Below, in pieces: positions 30,101-38,800 of a DNA stretch of 64,000 bases (positions are counted from its first letter, which is position 1; every line of letters starts with the position of its first letter). The stretch lies in the NCBI GenBank assembly GCA_947579665.1, contig OX388343.1, positions 87,276,254 through 87,340,253 on the forward strand, read 5' to 3'. Source of the stretch: Sympetrum striolatum (taxonomy: Eukaryota; Arthropoda; Insecta; Odonata; Libellulidae). Both the position numbers and the translations under genes were made by a program. The notes beneath the pieces were generated by a model. It was not told the origin of the DNA. It saw only the letters and a program-made list of their open reading frames with translations, and ran no database searches.

Positions 30101-30825
30101 AAGAGCAAATAATTTCGGCAAGGTGAAGAAGAAATAGTTCCATACCACGATTAGCAGATACTGTAGAGGCGAGGAGGAGGAGACCTAAAGATGAAGATCG
30201 ATATCGATGAAAAAATAAATAAAAATATCGGATTTTCTGAAAAAATACTACATGGTAAACCTCCAAATCAATCTATAGTGTCAAGGGTCAATTCAATTCA
30301 AGACGCGAATGGAATGTACGACTTAAAAATGAGAAATTACAGTCTTGGGAACCGATCGAAAGACAAATAATTGTATACTATCTCTTTGATGTCTACAGAG
30401 AAATTGCTAATGATAACAATAAAATTTGAATTTTCACCGAGGAAATATATTTTTCGCATCACAACTTTTCACGATAAATAACTCGCGATCAGCAAGTCTA
30501 CAGCTACTATGCAGACATTCAACGCTGAAGTTGTTGCAAATTTATGAAAAGTTCAGCGAGAGCCAAACCTCACTTGAAGCCATTGAGGAAAAGGGTGAGT
30601 ACGAGTAAAAGGGGCAGAGCCGCTCCACGGATAGCATTCATCCCCGTAAACAGGGGATTTAAACAACAGTATAGGGTGGTTCTCACCTTTGTTGGCGGCT
30701 TCCCACGCCACTTCGAAGGTCCATCGGTTCTCGCAAGACGCAAGTTCTCCTTTGTCCAAGAAAGCGATGAGGTCGTGCGCGCTGTCCACACGGTAAAACC
30801 GTCGAGACATCCTTTCCCTGGACAT
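190..30825 (-). CDS. GlyS: Glycogen [starch] synthase, nearly complete, 11 constant coding exons
   Basis: Cytosolic GT3-family enzyme that extends glycogen from UDP-glucose. Exons (minus): 30825-30687, 7955-7771, 7085-6894, 6392-6186, 5194-4932, 3450-3330, 2934-2768, 1757-1565, 1344-1170, 786-575, 387-190. All joins are GT-AG and phases agree, giving about 684 residues; insect enzymes are about 700. Visible motifs: UDP-glucose loop KVGG at residues 46-49; catalytic E-x7-E in [11 protein letters not shown] (E525, E533); the glucose-6-phosphate-sensing arginine cluster [13 protein letters not shown] (594-606); a C-terminal GSK3/CK2-type tail [14 protein letters not shown] then SIHGSDEED. The ATG at 30825 is chosen because the frame upstream reaches a TAG at 30898-30900 with no other ATG; a second ATG five codons in is possible. 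At the 3' end a donor (GAG|GTAGGA) at 189 suggests one more short coding exon off the left edge; reading through would instead stop near 106. Confidence 0.97.
2217..2731. mobile_element. Non-autonomous TIR element (MITE), ~515 bp, CGTATAAG family
   Basis: Left end TACCGTATTTCCCGGCCTAT then AAGACGCACC; right end GTGCGTCTTATAGGCC then AATACGGTA, forming a ~30-bp terminal inverted repeat. A second internal copy of the left-type end (TACCATCGGCGCATAAGACG, about 2644-2663) faces the right end and forms an ~88-bp sub-hairpin. No transposase frame is seen; the 64-codon open frame at 2208-2402 lies across the element end. It sits in a glycogen synthase intron. Confidence 0.75.
3048..3111. repeat. Short imperfect hairpin
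   Basis: AATAAATGGGTGGAAATAAC is matched about 25 bases later by the inverted copy GTAATTTCTACCCATTTATT, with two mismatches. Probably a very short MITE remnant or a local palindrome in an intron. Confidence 0.5.
5929..5970 (-). CDS. GlyS: Candidate 42-nt cassette microexon of glycogen synthase
   Basis: A 42-base segment is flanked on the minus strand by an acceptor (CATGTAG) and a donor (GTATGTAT). It reads [14 protein letters not shown] in phase 0, exactly the phase of the exons on either side (…NNLDK and FKVDEE…). Inclusion inserts 14 acidic residues between the UDP-glucose-side domain and the helix starting [17 protein letters not shown]. Human GYS1 has no equivalent insert, and I recall none in the Drosophila enzyme. 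It could be an alternatively spliced exon or a chance open segment; the joint match of length, phase, frame and both splice signals favours a real exon. Confidence 0.65.
6701..6790. mobile_element. Inverted pair of Penelope-like element ends (palindrome)
   Basis: Two ~41-base arms (6701-6741 and 6750-6790) are inverted copies with about three mismatches, separated by 8 bases. Each arm carries ACGACCGGTTTC, with CTGAAGA then GAAACCGGTCG on the other strand. The CTGARGA...GAAACYGGTC layout is typical of the termini of Penelope-like elements, which are known to carry hammerhead-ribozyme-like motifs. Stem II (GACTA/TAGTC) can form but its closing pair is mismatched. Family assignment is by motif memory only. 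Confidence 0.5.
8086..9012. mobile_element. Non-autonomous TIR element, ~927 bp, CGTATAAG family
   Basis: Left end TACCGTATATGCCGGCGTAT then AAGTCGACC; right end GGTCGACTTATACACCGG then TATACGGTA. An inverted internal end (GGGGTCAACTTATACGCC, about 8148-8165) lies ~65 bases inside the left end and makes a sub-hairpin. The interior is AT-rich; the one open frame (8340-8537 plus, 65 codons) shows no transposase feature. Ends TA...TA are compatible with a TA target, but the superfamily is not assigned. Confidence 0.75.
13355..13476 (+). mobile_element. Diverged tRNA-derived SINE copy
   Basis: Contains a B-box-like AGGTTCGATTTCC and a downstream tail AAATGACCCCAGC then AAGCACTTTTAACAAT. The tail matches the SINE at 32654-32781. 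The tRNA-like acceptor stem is eroded and no clear target-site duplication was seen, so this is an old copy with approximate ends. Confidence 0.6.
15465..15747. mobile_element. hAT-like MITE, ~283 bp
   Basis: Begins CAGTGGTTCCCAAACTTTCC and ends in the inverted form TTTGGGAACCTCTG, a classic hAT-type terminal repeat, with GGACCCC blocks just inside both ends. Flanking 8-mers TGATAGAG and TTATAAAG agree at 6 of 8 positions, as expected for an aged 8-bp target-site duplication. Two short chance frames run across it, and no transposase is present. Confidence 0.75.
16432..16470. repeat. Perfect 16-bp-arm hairpin
   Basis: CTCCCTAAGAATTTGC (16432-16447) is followed seven bases later by its exact inverse complement GCAAATTCTTAGGGAG (16455-16470). 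It lies in the glycogen synthase first intron, within overlapping chance frames on both strands. Perhaps the core of a small fold-back element. Confidence 0.6.
19508..19770. mobile_element. Possible degraded hAT-like element
   Basis: One end looks like a hAT terminus (CAGTGCTTCTCAACCC, at about 19509). About 220 bases on, CGCGGCACAC resembles the subterminal part of such elements. A matching right terminus was not found, so the right boundary is approximate and the call tentative. Confidence 0.3.
26193..26254. repeat. 62-bp perfect palindrome with no spacer
   Basis: Reading outward from the centre GTTAAC, both 31-base arms are exact inverse complements. The outer end is AATTTGAGCTATTTTTCATT and the core GCTTTTAAG|CTTAAAAGC. 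The match stops abruptly at both outer edges. No terminal motif ties it to a named element. Confidence 0.9.
28841..28856. promoter_or_regulatory. Palindromic E-box (CACGTG) in intron 1
   Basis: ATACGCACGTGCGTAT is a perfect 16-bp palindrome centred on CACGTG, the binding core for bHLH-ZIP factors such as Max, USF and Mondo/Mlx. It lies about 2 kb downstream of the glycogen synthase start codon. Binding is inference only. Confidence 0.35.
28867..28920 (+). repeat. GATA-rich simple repeat
   Basis: Degenerate (TAGA)n, with AATAGATAGATAGG and later AATAGATC, preceded by a run of seven G at 28860-28866. Ordinary microsatellite-like sequence. Confidence 0.6.
29317..29639. mobile_element. hAT-like MITE, ~323 bp
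   Basis: Starts CAGGGGTCTCCTAAGC and ends with the inverted GGCCCGCGGGCC-TAATTTGGAGACTTCAG type end common in insect hAT MITEs. Flanks are TTCCAGAA on the left and TTCCAGCC on the right, a six-of-eight match consistent with an 8-bp target-site duplication. GC-rich GGGCCG blocks lie near the right end. No coding capacity. Confidence 0.75.
30687..30825 (-). CDS. GlyS: First coding exon of glycogen synthase
   Basis: Encodes [15 protein letters not shown], then a segment ending in [10 protein letters not shown], which matches the conserved N-terminus of animal glycogen synthases. It ends in phase 1 (AAA G|GTGAGA). The lone G joins TT at the start of the 7955-7771 exon to make the Val of the KVGG nucleotide-binding loop. 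That phase match, plus the missing N-terminus in the 1-8 kb cluster, is the evidence that this exon 22.7 kb away belongs to the same gene. The opposite strand here also has open frames (for example 30544-30864), which are shadows. Confidence 0.95.
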
Positions 30826-32014
30826 AGCTCTCAAACAGTTAACTGTCTTCTTCAATTCAAGTAGCTCAGTTTTCACACTCACTACACACACTAATTTCTA
30901 CTTGAAATCACACTTAAAGTTAGTTTTTTAGGTAGCACACACAGGAGATAATAATACGGAATTCCTCAGTTAAATATTTGCTGCACAAAATACGCACCAA
31001 GTTGCTAAAATAAAGGCACTAGCACGCTTCCAACTAAGGTAACACAGGAATAAAAGTATATTTTTACGGTTCTAAAAAAAATCTGTGCATTTATAAGTCC
31101 ACAATAGCATCTTCAAAGTTGGCATTCCATTTAAATACCCTGAAAATCCTAAAAGGTTAGTAAAAAATTAGAGGTGTTTGAAAGAAATTATTCATTTGAT
31201 GAAAATTAGTACTTTTCCGGATTTGAAATATAATACAACAAAAATAAATCAAAATGAATAATCAAATCTAATATAGCAATCAAAGGGAGCATGCAAGAAA
31301 AACCGGTTTCGGGCAAGCTTCGATTATTAACAAGAAATACTAAAATATAGGATGAACAATGAATTAAAGGAAGGATTTTATGACTTACAATTACAGTTTT
31401 TAGATTCACTTCCAGTAATTGCGACCGATTAAACGGCAAGATCCTCTCCCAGAAGAACCGTGTATACCTATGACATTACGAGTACCAAGACGAAATGCAC
31501 CCTGTAGAACATTTGAAGGTCGTTCGCTCGCGTTCGTGTATTATTTTATTTTTTCCGGAGCCGAAAGGGAGCGCCACGATGCAAAGTTTCCGATTCTATC
31601 CACTGTCCTTAGTTTAATGATAATTGACATAAACTCCTTTTATCTTACAATTTATAGATTTAAAATACTTGATGATATGGTTGATATGATAAAATAGTTT
31701 AACAACCGTATATTCACGCCGAAAATTAAAAAGTAAAACCAAGGGTTGTTAGCAGACGATATTTATTGGAGGACTGCGCAGACGCGTAAAATGAAAAATG
31801 TCATTGACTGGTTAGAGAAACTTTTAAATAGGGGAAAAGATACTAAATGAGTTTGCTGATAAATTTAAACTATTTATCATATTATGTTTTTGAAACAGAT
31901 TCATCGTAGCCATAAAAATCGATTTCTCCGATGAATGCTTACCTGTGTATCGTCGCATTTAAGGCTGCCACTATTTTAGCTTCTTAAATCAATATATTCT
32001 ATCGAAGAATCATT
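30826..32014. promoter_or_regulatory. Shared upstream region of glycogen synthase and BORCS5
   Basis: The start codons of two divergently transcribed genes (30825 minus, 32015 plus) are only ~1.19 kb apart, so both promoters and 5' UTRs should lie here. Possible elements are an NRF1-like TGCGCAGACGCG at about 31774-31785 and a GC-richer patch around 31510-31590. No canonical TATA box at a convincing distance was identified. Transcription starts cannot be located from sequence alone, and untranslated first exons are possible. Confidence 0.55.
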
Positions 32015-34881
32015 ATGGGGTCCGAACAGAGCAGTCAACAACAGCATGCCGCTCGGCAGCAACGTTTAACTCAGCAACCAAGAAGCAATATACTAGTTAG
32101 AGGACGAAGTAGAGAAAGCAGGGAAGAAGACATTCCATCAGGTGCTGCTCCAGAATGTACTCGCCCTGGGAGCATCTCCCCTGGACCCAGTATCTGTTCA
32201 GATTCTGACCTTCCTTATATTTCTTACACTGTAAATAGACCTATTGGTGGTGGGTAAACGCTTAAGTGTGTGATGTTCTGTAAGAGTAGTGATAGCTCCT
32301 TTATAAAGGTCTGTGTGTGTCTAATCATGCTAACGCTCATTCATAGATTCGCCTAAACTTCCTCATAAACACCTTCAACAATCCCATGGAACGAGAAGTA
32401 AACTGGCTGGTCAGCCTTCTAGGAAGACAGCCCTTTCTCGGAAAACAGCCATGGTTCGTAGTGGTAACATTGGAAGTGGTCATAATATCGTCGTTGTTAA
32501 GTCTGCTGTTAACGCAGAACCAGTGGAAAAAGACCCAGATCTAGTCCGTTTACAGGTAAACTAGATTCCCCTTACTATGAAAGTTTAACATTCCTAGGAA
32601 AAATTGTCTCCTACGTGACAGCTACATATGAATTTTTCCGTATAAAATATGACGGGGCTCCCGGATAGTCATGTGGACAGCGCGTTTGCCTTTGGTGAAA
32701 GCGGTCCGGGGTTCGATTCCCGGTGGGAGCCATTGTGCGAAATGACCTAAGCTGTCGAAGCACTTTTAACAATACTACTACTAAAATATGACTCAATTTG
32801 TTGGCTATTTCTAAATTACATAAGGTAAATAATTAAAAAGGAAAATAGCCGCATATTTTGTATTGGAAATAGCACAGCTTCGTTATTCATGAAGTGATTT
32901 TTACAAGAAATATTGCAAATAAAGCTGAGGTAGTTTTCAATCTATTTTCTGCTTTGATTAAAATCTGTAGTTAGTAGTGCTGCCCTTTCTACTTAAAGAA
33001 ATTCTCTTAGTCATTATATTTGTATAAAATGTTTTTCCTGATTTTCAAATTATATCCTTTATATTTATTTACTTTCTATCAATTTTTTTCAGTCAGTACC
33101 TATGTTTCTTCCTATAATGAGGGGTACATTGAATCTTCCTGCTGCTCGTGATCCAGAGGTACTGGAACGTCTTGACCCTAGCGGTTTATTGGCTCTCTGT
33201 CACAGGTATCAGCAACATATTGCTATATGTGCCCAAGTTGTGGCATCAGAGCAGAACCTCCTGACTACACGAGTGAAAGAGGTAAGGGGAGCAGAATATA
33301 TCTTCGTCTAAAGTCAGGACTAATTTATTTCTTATCCTAAGGTATATATTTAGGGATCTTCAGAAATTATTTTATTGCTTTAATCAAATTCCCAAAGAAA
33401 TTAATTGATCAAAAGAAGACATTTTGCTGCCTTGTATCTCATTTGTCCTATATAGATTCCTACTTCGAGAGCATGGTGGAAATAATTTTGAGATTGTAGC
33501 CTTATATAGTCAGACTTTAAATTACTCTACTTACTCAGACCCAGCCCAGCCCATGGTCATTGCAGCCTACTGTAATCTATAGCATACAAATTTCAATTCG
33601 TCTGACTTAGTCCTGAGTGTTCTACAACAAATCTGTAATGCAGTAAAATTACAACAAATTATGTAATATAAACTTGCTAATTTACCCAGTAAAACCCTGT
33701 TAATAATAAAGCTTGACCTGCAAAAATGGAAAAATATTTCAGAATAATAAGATAAAAAGTAAAGAATCTTCTACATGTAGAGTTAATTTCTGACTGACAC
33801 AGATTATTTTGAGTTCAAAGCTTATTTGATAATACTAATTGATATCATGAAACACATTGGTAGATAAATAATATATCTACTATAGCAAAATGAGTTGATG
33901 GATTCACATTATAAAAATTAGATACCTGAAGTAGGACAAGAAGTATTTGAGTATATGAAAATTAGAAGTATTTGAGTATATGAAAAATCATTTCTGGGTA
34001 AATTAAAATTTAGGATTCGATTGAATCTTTCAAATACTTTTCAGTAAATTAAATGGTTAAATTAAATTTAGAATACGTTGTGATACGTATTTTTCACTGG
34101 ATGAGCACTAAAATCATTGTTGAAAAATCGTACTTTTTAGTGTGTCTGAATTTAAGAAGTCATCATCTTCTTTCCAGGGTTAGACATTACACCTTTTCTG
34201 GCTTCACTTGTTCCGTGGAACTTTACCATCTTTTTCTCGGTCTTCCAACGCTTCTTTTGCCTATAAGTTGATATTCCATCGCCTGTTTTGGAATTCTCCC
34301 ATTTGGCATTCACAATAAATGTTCTTTCCATCTATTCTTGTACCCCACTAATCTACCAGTGATTGCCTGGGCACCTAGTTCATCTCTTATATAAGTATTA
34401 CTTACTTTATAAATTCTTGCACAATCTTTTAATGATCTTAAAAATTTCTTTTCATATTATTCTATCTGCCTCAATTCATTTTTTTGGCGCCCAACATTCT
34501 GACCCATACAGTAAAGTAGGGACTGCCATCACTTTATAAAACTTTATTCTTGTTTTGTTTTTTTTTAAGTTCTCCTTATTGATCAAAAACTTATACTAGC
34601 AAAAAATTTCATGTGATATTCTACTCCTTTCTGCTAATTTTGATTCTCATTTTTTGACACCACAGGTGGATGGCGTTATAAGTGCCATGATAGATAGACT
34701 TGTGGAACGCCAGCGCAAGTTTGCTAGATATGCAGAGAGGCTTGCCAAAGTTCATGAGGTGTCCCGTCAACTAAACCGATGCCACTCATTACTAAACCAA
34801 ACACTTGAAAGCCTTGATAACCTCAACAACAGTTTGCCTGTAGCTGATCGACTTGAGCCATTTGTGTGGACGACTGGATAG
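32015..34881 (+). CDS. BORCS5: BLOC-1-related complex subunit 5 (myrlysin, LOH12CR1) homologue
   Basis: BORCS5 is the lysosome-anchored subunit of BORC, the eight-protein complex that recruits Arl8 and kinesin to move lysosomes. Exons: 32015-32249, 32347-32555, 33093-33281, 34666-34881; 849 nt including stop, 282 residues. The start MGSEQSS matches human BORCS5 and is an N-myristoylation signal (Gly2, Ser6). Exon 2 has the conserved VVVKS and DPDLVRLQ segment (human DPDVIKLQ). Exons 3-4 carry the C-terminal helical domain, with LDPSGLLALCHRYQQHI and RQRKFARYAERLAKVHEVSR, then DRLEPF near the end, all clear counterparts of the human protein. It is longer than human (196 residues) because of a Ser/Gln/Arg-rich N-terminal insert. 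The exon 1 donor is taken as GTGGGT at 32250 because the stronger-looking GTAAAC four bases on would break the frame. Confidence 0.93.
32654..32781 (+). mobile_element. tRNA-derived SINE with perfect 11-bp target-site duplication
   Basis: The 5' part is tRNA-like: an acceptor-type pairing GGCTCCC...GGGAGCC and a perfect T-arm/B-box CCGGGGTTCGATTCCCGG. An unrelated tail AAATGACCTAAGCTG...AAGCACTTTTAACAAT follows and ends in ACTACTACT. TAAAATATGAC flanks both sides (32643-32653 and 32782-32792), showing retroposition. The anticodon arm does not fold into a normal 7-base loop, so it is not called a tRNA gene. It lies in BORCS5 intron 2. Confidence 0.88.
33938..33988 (+). repeat. 25-bp tandem duplication
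   Basis: AGAAGTATTTGAGTATATGA followed by AAATT or AAAAT occurs twice in direct succession. A small local duplication in BORCS5 intron 3. Confidence 0.7.
34170..34580 (-). mobile_element. Decayed RTE-like LINE reverse-transcriptase tail
   Basis: Read on the minus strand, with frameshifts and stops, this encodes the characteristic end of insect endonuclease-reverse transcriptases. Visible pieces are KFYKVMAVPTLLYGSECWA near 34500-34560, then IRDELGAQAI, RWKEHLL, RIPKQAMEYQ and KRSVGRPRKRW. Several in-frame stops and at least one frameshift show it is dead. It lies in BORCS5 intron 3, opposite to the gene. The clade (RTE-like) is judged from this motif order only. Confidence 0.75.
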
Positions 34882-35863
34882 CTGTTACCTATTGCGCAAG
34901 CTGATATACCCTGAGCCTGCGCAACCAATCTGTAGATGTTGAGTTTAAAAACAGCCTTATGCCTCTCACATTCATATGAAAATATCTCATATTTTCTTGC
35001 TGCATTTTTTCCTTCTTACATTAATATGTAAATTATTAATTTCTAAACTGTGACATTGTGAAGTTTTGTTGTTAATATTTTAGTTAATATTTTTATTTCT
35101 GTTTGTCTCACTTAGATTGAAGGTTCTACTCTTATAATTTAATTTATGGTGGTTTTATTTTTTAAATATTAACGATAACCTACTGTGCTTATCCAAGCAA
35201 TCATATTAATAATTCAGTAATGTACATATTAAATCCCTTATCTACATCTTGCTTATAAAGCTGAAATTAAATTTATAAGTCTGTAATATCAATCTTGATA
35301 ATTCTATAAATAATTGAATTATATCAATAAGGACTTGTGAGATATAAACAAAAACTTTGGCGAGACAACATAATGCTATGCTAGTTTCAATATCTTATGG
35401 TAGTTTCAATATCCTGTCTTATATCCTTGAATGGAAATTTGCCATTAGCAAGTAAATATCCTAAGAAGGCAATTACTGCTTTGATCATACTTGATACATT
35501 CATTTGATTGACTGTAAATAATGTATGTGCTTTAAAAAATATCTCCCAAGAAATTTCCTTACAATCGATTAATTCAAGGTAATAATGCATAAGGACCTGC
35601 AGCAAGTGATGATTAATGAATATTACAAGTTGAGAGGGTGTAAAAATTTGATGAGGCGAGTTACTCAGATCAAGTTGCGATCTTTACTCCTGGAGAATTG
35701 TATGAACTATTTAAATATGTGAAATACTAATGAAATGTGGTTGAGGAGGAAATATATAAGTCGAGAAAAGTATTTGAAATCAGTATTTTGGCTTTTCTTC
35801 TATTTATTCCAAATTATTTTTATTCTACTACTCTTTCTGATATTTGGTTAGTTAATTCTTACT

Positions 35864-36190
35864 TACCATATTTTACGGCATATAAGACGCACCATTTTAC
35901 CTAAATTATGTCTCAAAAAATTTCCCTGTGTCTTATATGTGAAGGTTCAACCTCCACAGGTTAACCTTCAATACTGAATGCTATTTTTAGCCCAGATGGT
36001 CTATACTACCTATTTTATAATTGCATTCAATGATTGTGTTAATATTTGGCTTTTACGAAATGTGACAACTAAAAGAAACTACATTTTAAGTTATTGTGGT
36101 ACGGTGCTTTCGCACAGACTATTAAAACTTTTTTTCCTAGTGAGTGGCCAACTTAATGAGGGTGTATCTTATATGCCGTCAAATACGCTA
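35864..36190. mobile_element. CGTATAAG-family MITE, ~327 bp
   Basis: Left end TACCATATTTTACGGCATAT then AAGACGCACC; right end GGTGTATCTTATATGCCGTC then AAATACGCTA, inverted copies of each other. An internal inverted end, CTGTGTCTTATATGTG at ~35927-35942, lies near the left end, as in the other family members. The 77-codon frame inside (35978-36211) has no recognisable domain. Confidence 0.75.
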
Positions 36191-36920
36191 ATTTTTAAAA
36201 CCTTAAACTGATGGATAAAAAATGCTGCTTCTCCGTATTTCTCATTTAATTCAAATTTTGGTGGATTTTATGAATGTGGATTAATCATGTTTATTGTAAA
36301 TAACTGTCTAAGATATATTTGTCATAATGGTTCTCCTTTAATACGATTTATTTTTTTCTGTTTAAACTATACCTGTTGATTTGATAATTTGGGTGAGAGT
36401 ATTAGTGCGGTACAGATTAATGAAATGAGTTATGTATTGGTAACTTTCCCTTTTTAGAATTAAGAAATTGATGTTTATCTTCTATGATAAGAAAGATGAA
36501 AGACTTTCTAAACTCCTTTTTTGGGAAAGACGGAGAAGGTTGGAAATTAAGTCGAAGCTATTATTTTCTGAAATAACATTCGGGAATGAAAGACTGCCTT
36601 GCTGAGCTATGTAATTGATGATGATATGGTGCTATGATATCATTATGTTCATTGAATGTATTATTTTCATCTCAACTCATTCCAAAGCAAATAATTTGTC
36701 TTGATTGGTGTTAGGTAATGATTTATTTAGAGAGCTTGCATTCCAGTAATTGTTGTATGATACTATATCAACCGGCAGATAAATATGTGTGAAATCTGAT
36801 ATCATACCATAATGATGATAAACACTGCCAGTCAGAAGTTACTGCATGAACCATGCTTGTAAAAGAATTTACCTTACAAAATTAATGGTTTCCGGCATTA
36901 TTTTGTGGAAATTCTTCATG

Positions 36921-37015
36921 GTATAAGAGAATTAAACTAACTTTGTAATTTCCACATGGTGGTTTTATAAAACTGTATATGCAGAAATTACAAAGTGAGT
37001 TTTATTCTCTTATAC
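36921..37015. mobile_element. Fold-back MITE, 95 bp
   Basis: GTATAAGAGAATTAAACTAA then CTTTGTAATTTC is repeated as an inverted copy at the other end (TTTTATTCTCTTATAC). Arms of ~45 bases surround a TTTTATAAAA centre, with a few mismatches. Confidence 0.7.
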
Positions 37016-38192
37016 AATTTACCTTGCATCAAAATCTTACCAATGGTATTCTGTCCTTGACTATCCAAAAAGTGATATTGATTTAGCTTAAGTGATAAAA
37101 CAACCTTTGTAATTATCAATCACAAGAGAAAATTTCATGAATACTTCTCTTACCAGTACCTTAAAAATACTCAAATTTAAATCTTAAGTTGAAAAATTAG
37201 TGTTACCTGGTTGCAAATTATACTCTTTGCATTTGCCTATCTATCCCTTGAATTCCAATTTTCTTGAAAGTTTTCATTCTTTACAACACTGTTATTTTAG
37301 GAATAATTGTGCATTTCTTGATAACGGTTGGATTCAAATGTAATGTGGATGGGGCATCACATATTGGACCATGGACCTGTGATCTCTTGTGATCGATAAT
37401 GAATTAGTTACATATTTAGGAGCATTGTGGAACTTATTGACTTGTTAAAGAGAAAATAATGTAGGCCTTGAGTGAAAACATGGAAAGAATAATGCAAAAT
37501 CCAACAATTTTGTTTCCATTCTTAACTGTAAACACTGATGTTCTGTGATATTTTTTATCGATTAAAACAATGAAGTACATTTGTGCATGCAGTTTTCTTT
37601 CAACTACCTCTAAAATTATTTTTTAAATGTATCATAAGTGAATTAAAATGATAAACAGATGAAATTTTCAGCAAGATTTATGTACATACTCTTGTGTGTA
37701 GTAAAACAAATGGTCCCCTTGCTTTTAGTGTCTCTAAAATGGTGTAAAATGACATAAATGAGTTAGAATTTGAGCCATGCGTAAAAATTATTCAAGCTGA
37801 AATAAACTTTCATCCCCATTGTTCGCTAAATAAATCTTGAAATTGTTAACCATAGAGTCTACAGACTGGCATTAAAAAACAAAGCCATAGTGATACACAA
37901 TCTACAAATAAGTGACCTGGGCCTACCTGAAAAGATGCTGGGTCGAGGGTAAAATTCTCATATGAGGTATCTTTAGATAAAGTGCATAAATTCAACAATA
38001 ATGGGGGACTACAAATTACTGTTCGGTTGGATATTTGGATGATGAATGGACTTTAATATTGACATCTCATGCACTCCTGTTTGACTGTCCCTTCTATTGT
38101 GATCAAAATGAGGGGATATCCTAGATTCATCTGTTATTAATAAGTTTAGATAGGTTTCCTCCCTCCCCCCTTAAGGGGCATCAGGCTACGCG

Positions 38193-38214
38193 AGATATAT
38201 ATATATATATATAA
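38193..38214. repeat. (AT)n microsatellite
   Basis: About eleven AT dinucleotides in a row, just left of the Penelope-like remnant. Likely length-polymorphic. Confidence 0.85.
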
Positions 38215-38274
38215 TACACACATGATTTTGTCTGGAGTTACAGAAAATACAATAAATTTTAATGTATTTTGTAT

Positions 38275-38800
38275 AGGTTATGAAAAAAATAACACAGTAA
38301 ACTTCCACACTTGAATTTATTTTAGACCAGTTTCGGTGCAAAGGCCATCCTCGGGACAAAGAGTAAGGGAAGAGCAGGAACTTTGATGGGAGGGTAAAGA
38401 GAGGGGGAAGGGTTTTCAAAGGTGTATTTATTGGTCAGATTGTCTGCAGAAGTAATTTCTAACATTTCCGAGGCACTTCTTCCCCTTCGGTTCTTGGTAG
38501 AGGAGTTTCGGCGAAAATGAGCTCCGGTGTCTGATCTCTAGCAGGTTGGCTGTAAATGCCGATGTTTCCGTATTTCCTAAACAATAGCTCCGTAGGTGTT
38601 CCTGGGCACTTTTCATCACAGACCTTCCAGACTGACCAGATATCAAAGTGTACAATTTTAGAAAAGCAATTTGTAGACCCCCAATAGTGCAGAAGGATCC
38701 GTCTTATCCTTTACCTGCGATAAGGAGCACTTTGTGCCAAAACTAGTTGAAAATAAATTCAACAGTGTGGAAGTTTACTGTGTTTTTCTTTCCATAACCT
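38275..38800 (-). mobile_element. Penelope-like element remnant with GIY-YIG-like fragment and inverted ends
   Basis: The outer ~50 bases are inverted copies (AACACAGTAAACTTCCACAC and its complement). Inside each end are GAGGATGGCC...CACCGAAACTGGTC-type sequences typical of Penelope-like termini. Between them, the minus-strand frame 38655-38428 reads TLISGQSGRSVMKSAQEHLR and further on SAFTANLLE, resembling a decayed GIY-YIG endonuclease (family form YIGQTGRS...EH). The reverse transcriptase is missing, so this is a short remnant. The assignment is by motif pattern. Confidence 0.65.

Larger units (their letters stand above)
7956..30686 (-). other. GlyS: Giant first intron of glycogen synthase (22.7 kb)
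   Basis: Bounded by the donor GTGAGA after AAG at 30687 and the acceptor TTTTCCAG before 7955. No exon with recognisable homology was found inside on either strand. Listed separately: a TIR element (8086-9012), a SINE remnant (~13355-13476), a hAT MITE (15465-15747), a hairpin (16432-16470), a possible hAT end (~19508), a 62-bp palindrome (26193-26254), an E-box palindrome (28841-28856), a GATA-rich simple repeat (~28867-28920) and a second hAT MITE (29317-29639). Open frames of 60-123 codons (for example minus 10587-10880 and minus 22670-23041) have no recognisable domain and look like chance. Two locally GC-richer patches, ~12040-12240 and ~18950-19480, stand out as possible regulatory sequence. 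Confidence 0.85.

Noticed and set aside
30544..30864. Plus-strand 106-codon frame
   Set aside because: It is the antisense shadow of glycogen synthase exon 1.
31288..31312. ACCGGTTTCGGG as another Penelope-like terminus
   Set aside because: Only a ten-base match with no inverted partner or adjacent CTGAAGA motif.
32254..32259. GTAAAC as the BORCS5 exon 1 donor
   Set aside because: Using it puts a stop four codons into exon 2. The GTGGGT donor four bases upstream keeps the frame and gives RPIGDSPKLP.
32654..32732. tRNA gene
   Set aside because: The acceptor and T arms look right, but the D and anticodon arms do not fold normally. A non-tRNA tail and target-site duplication show it is a SINE.
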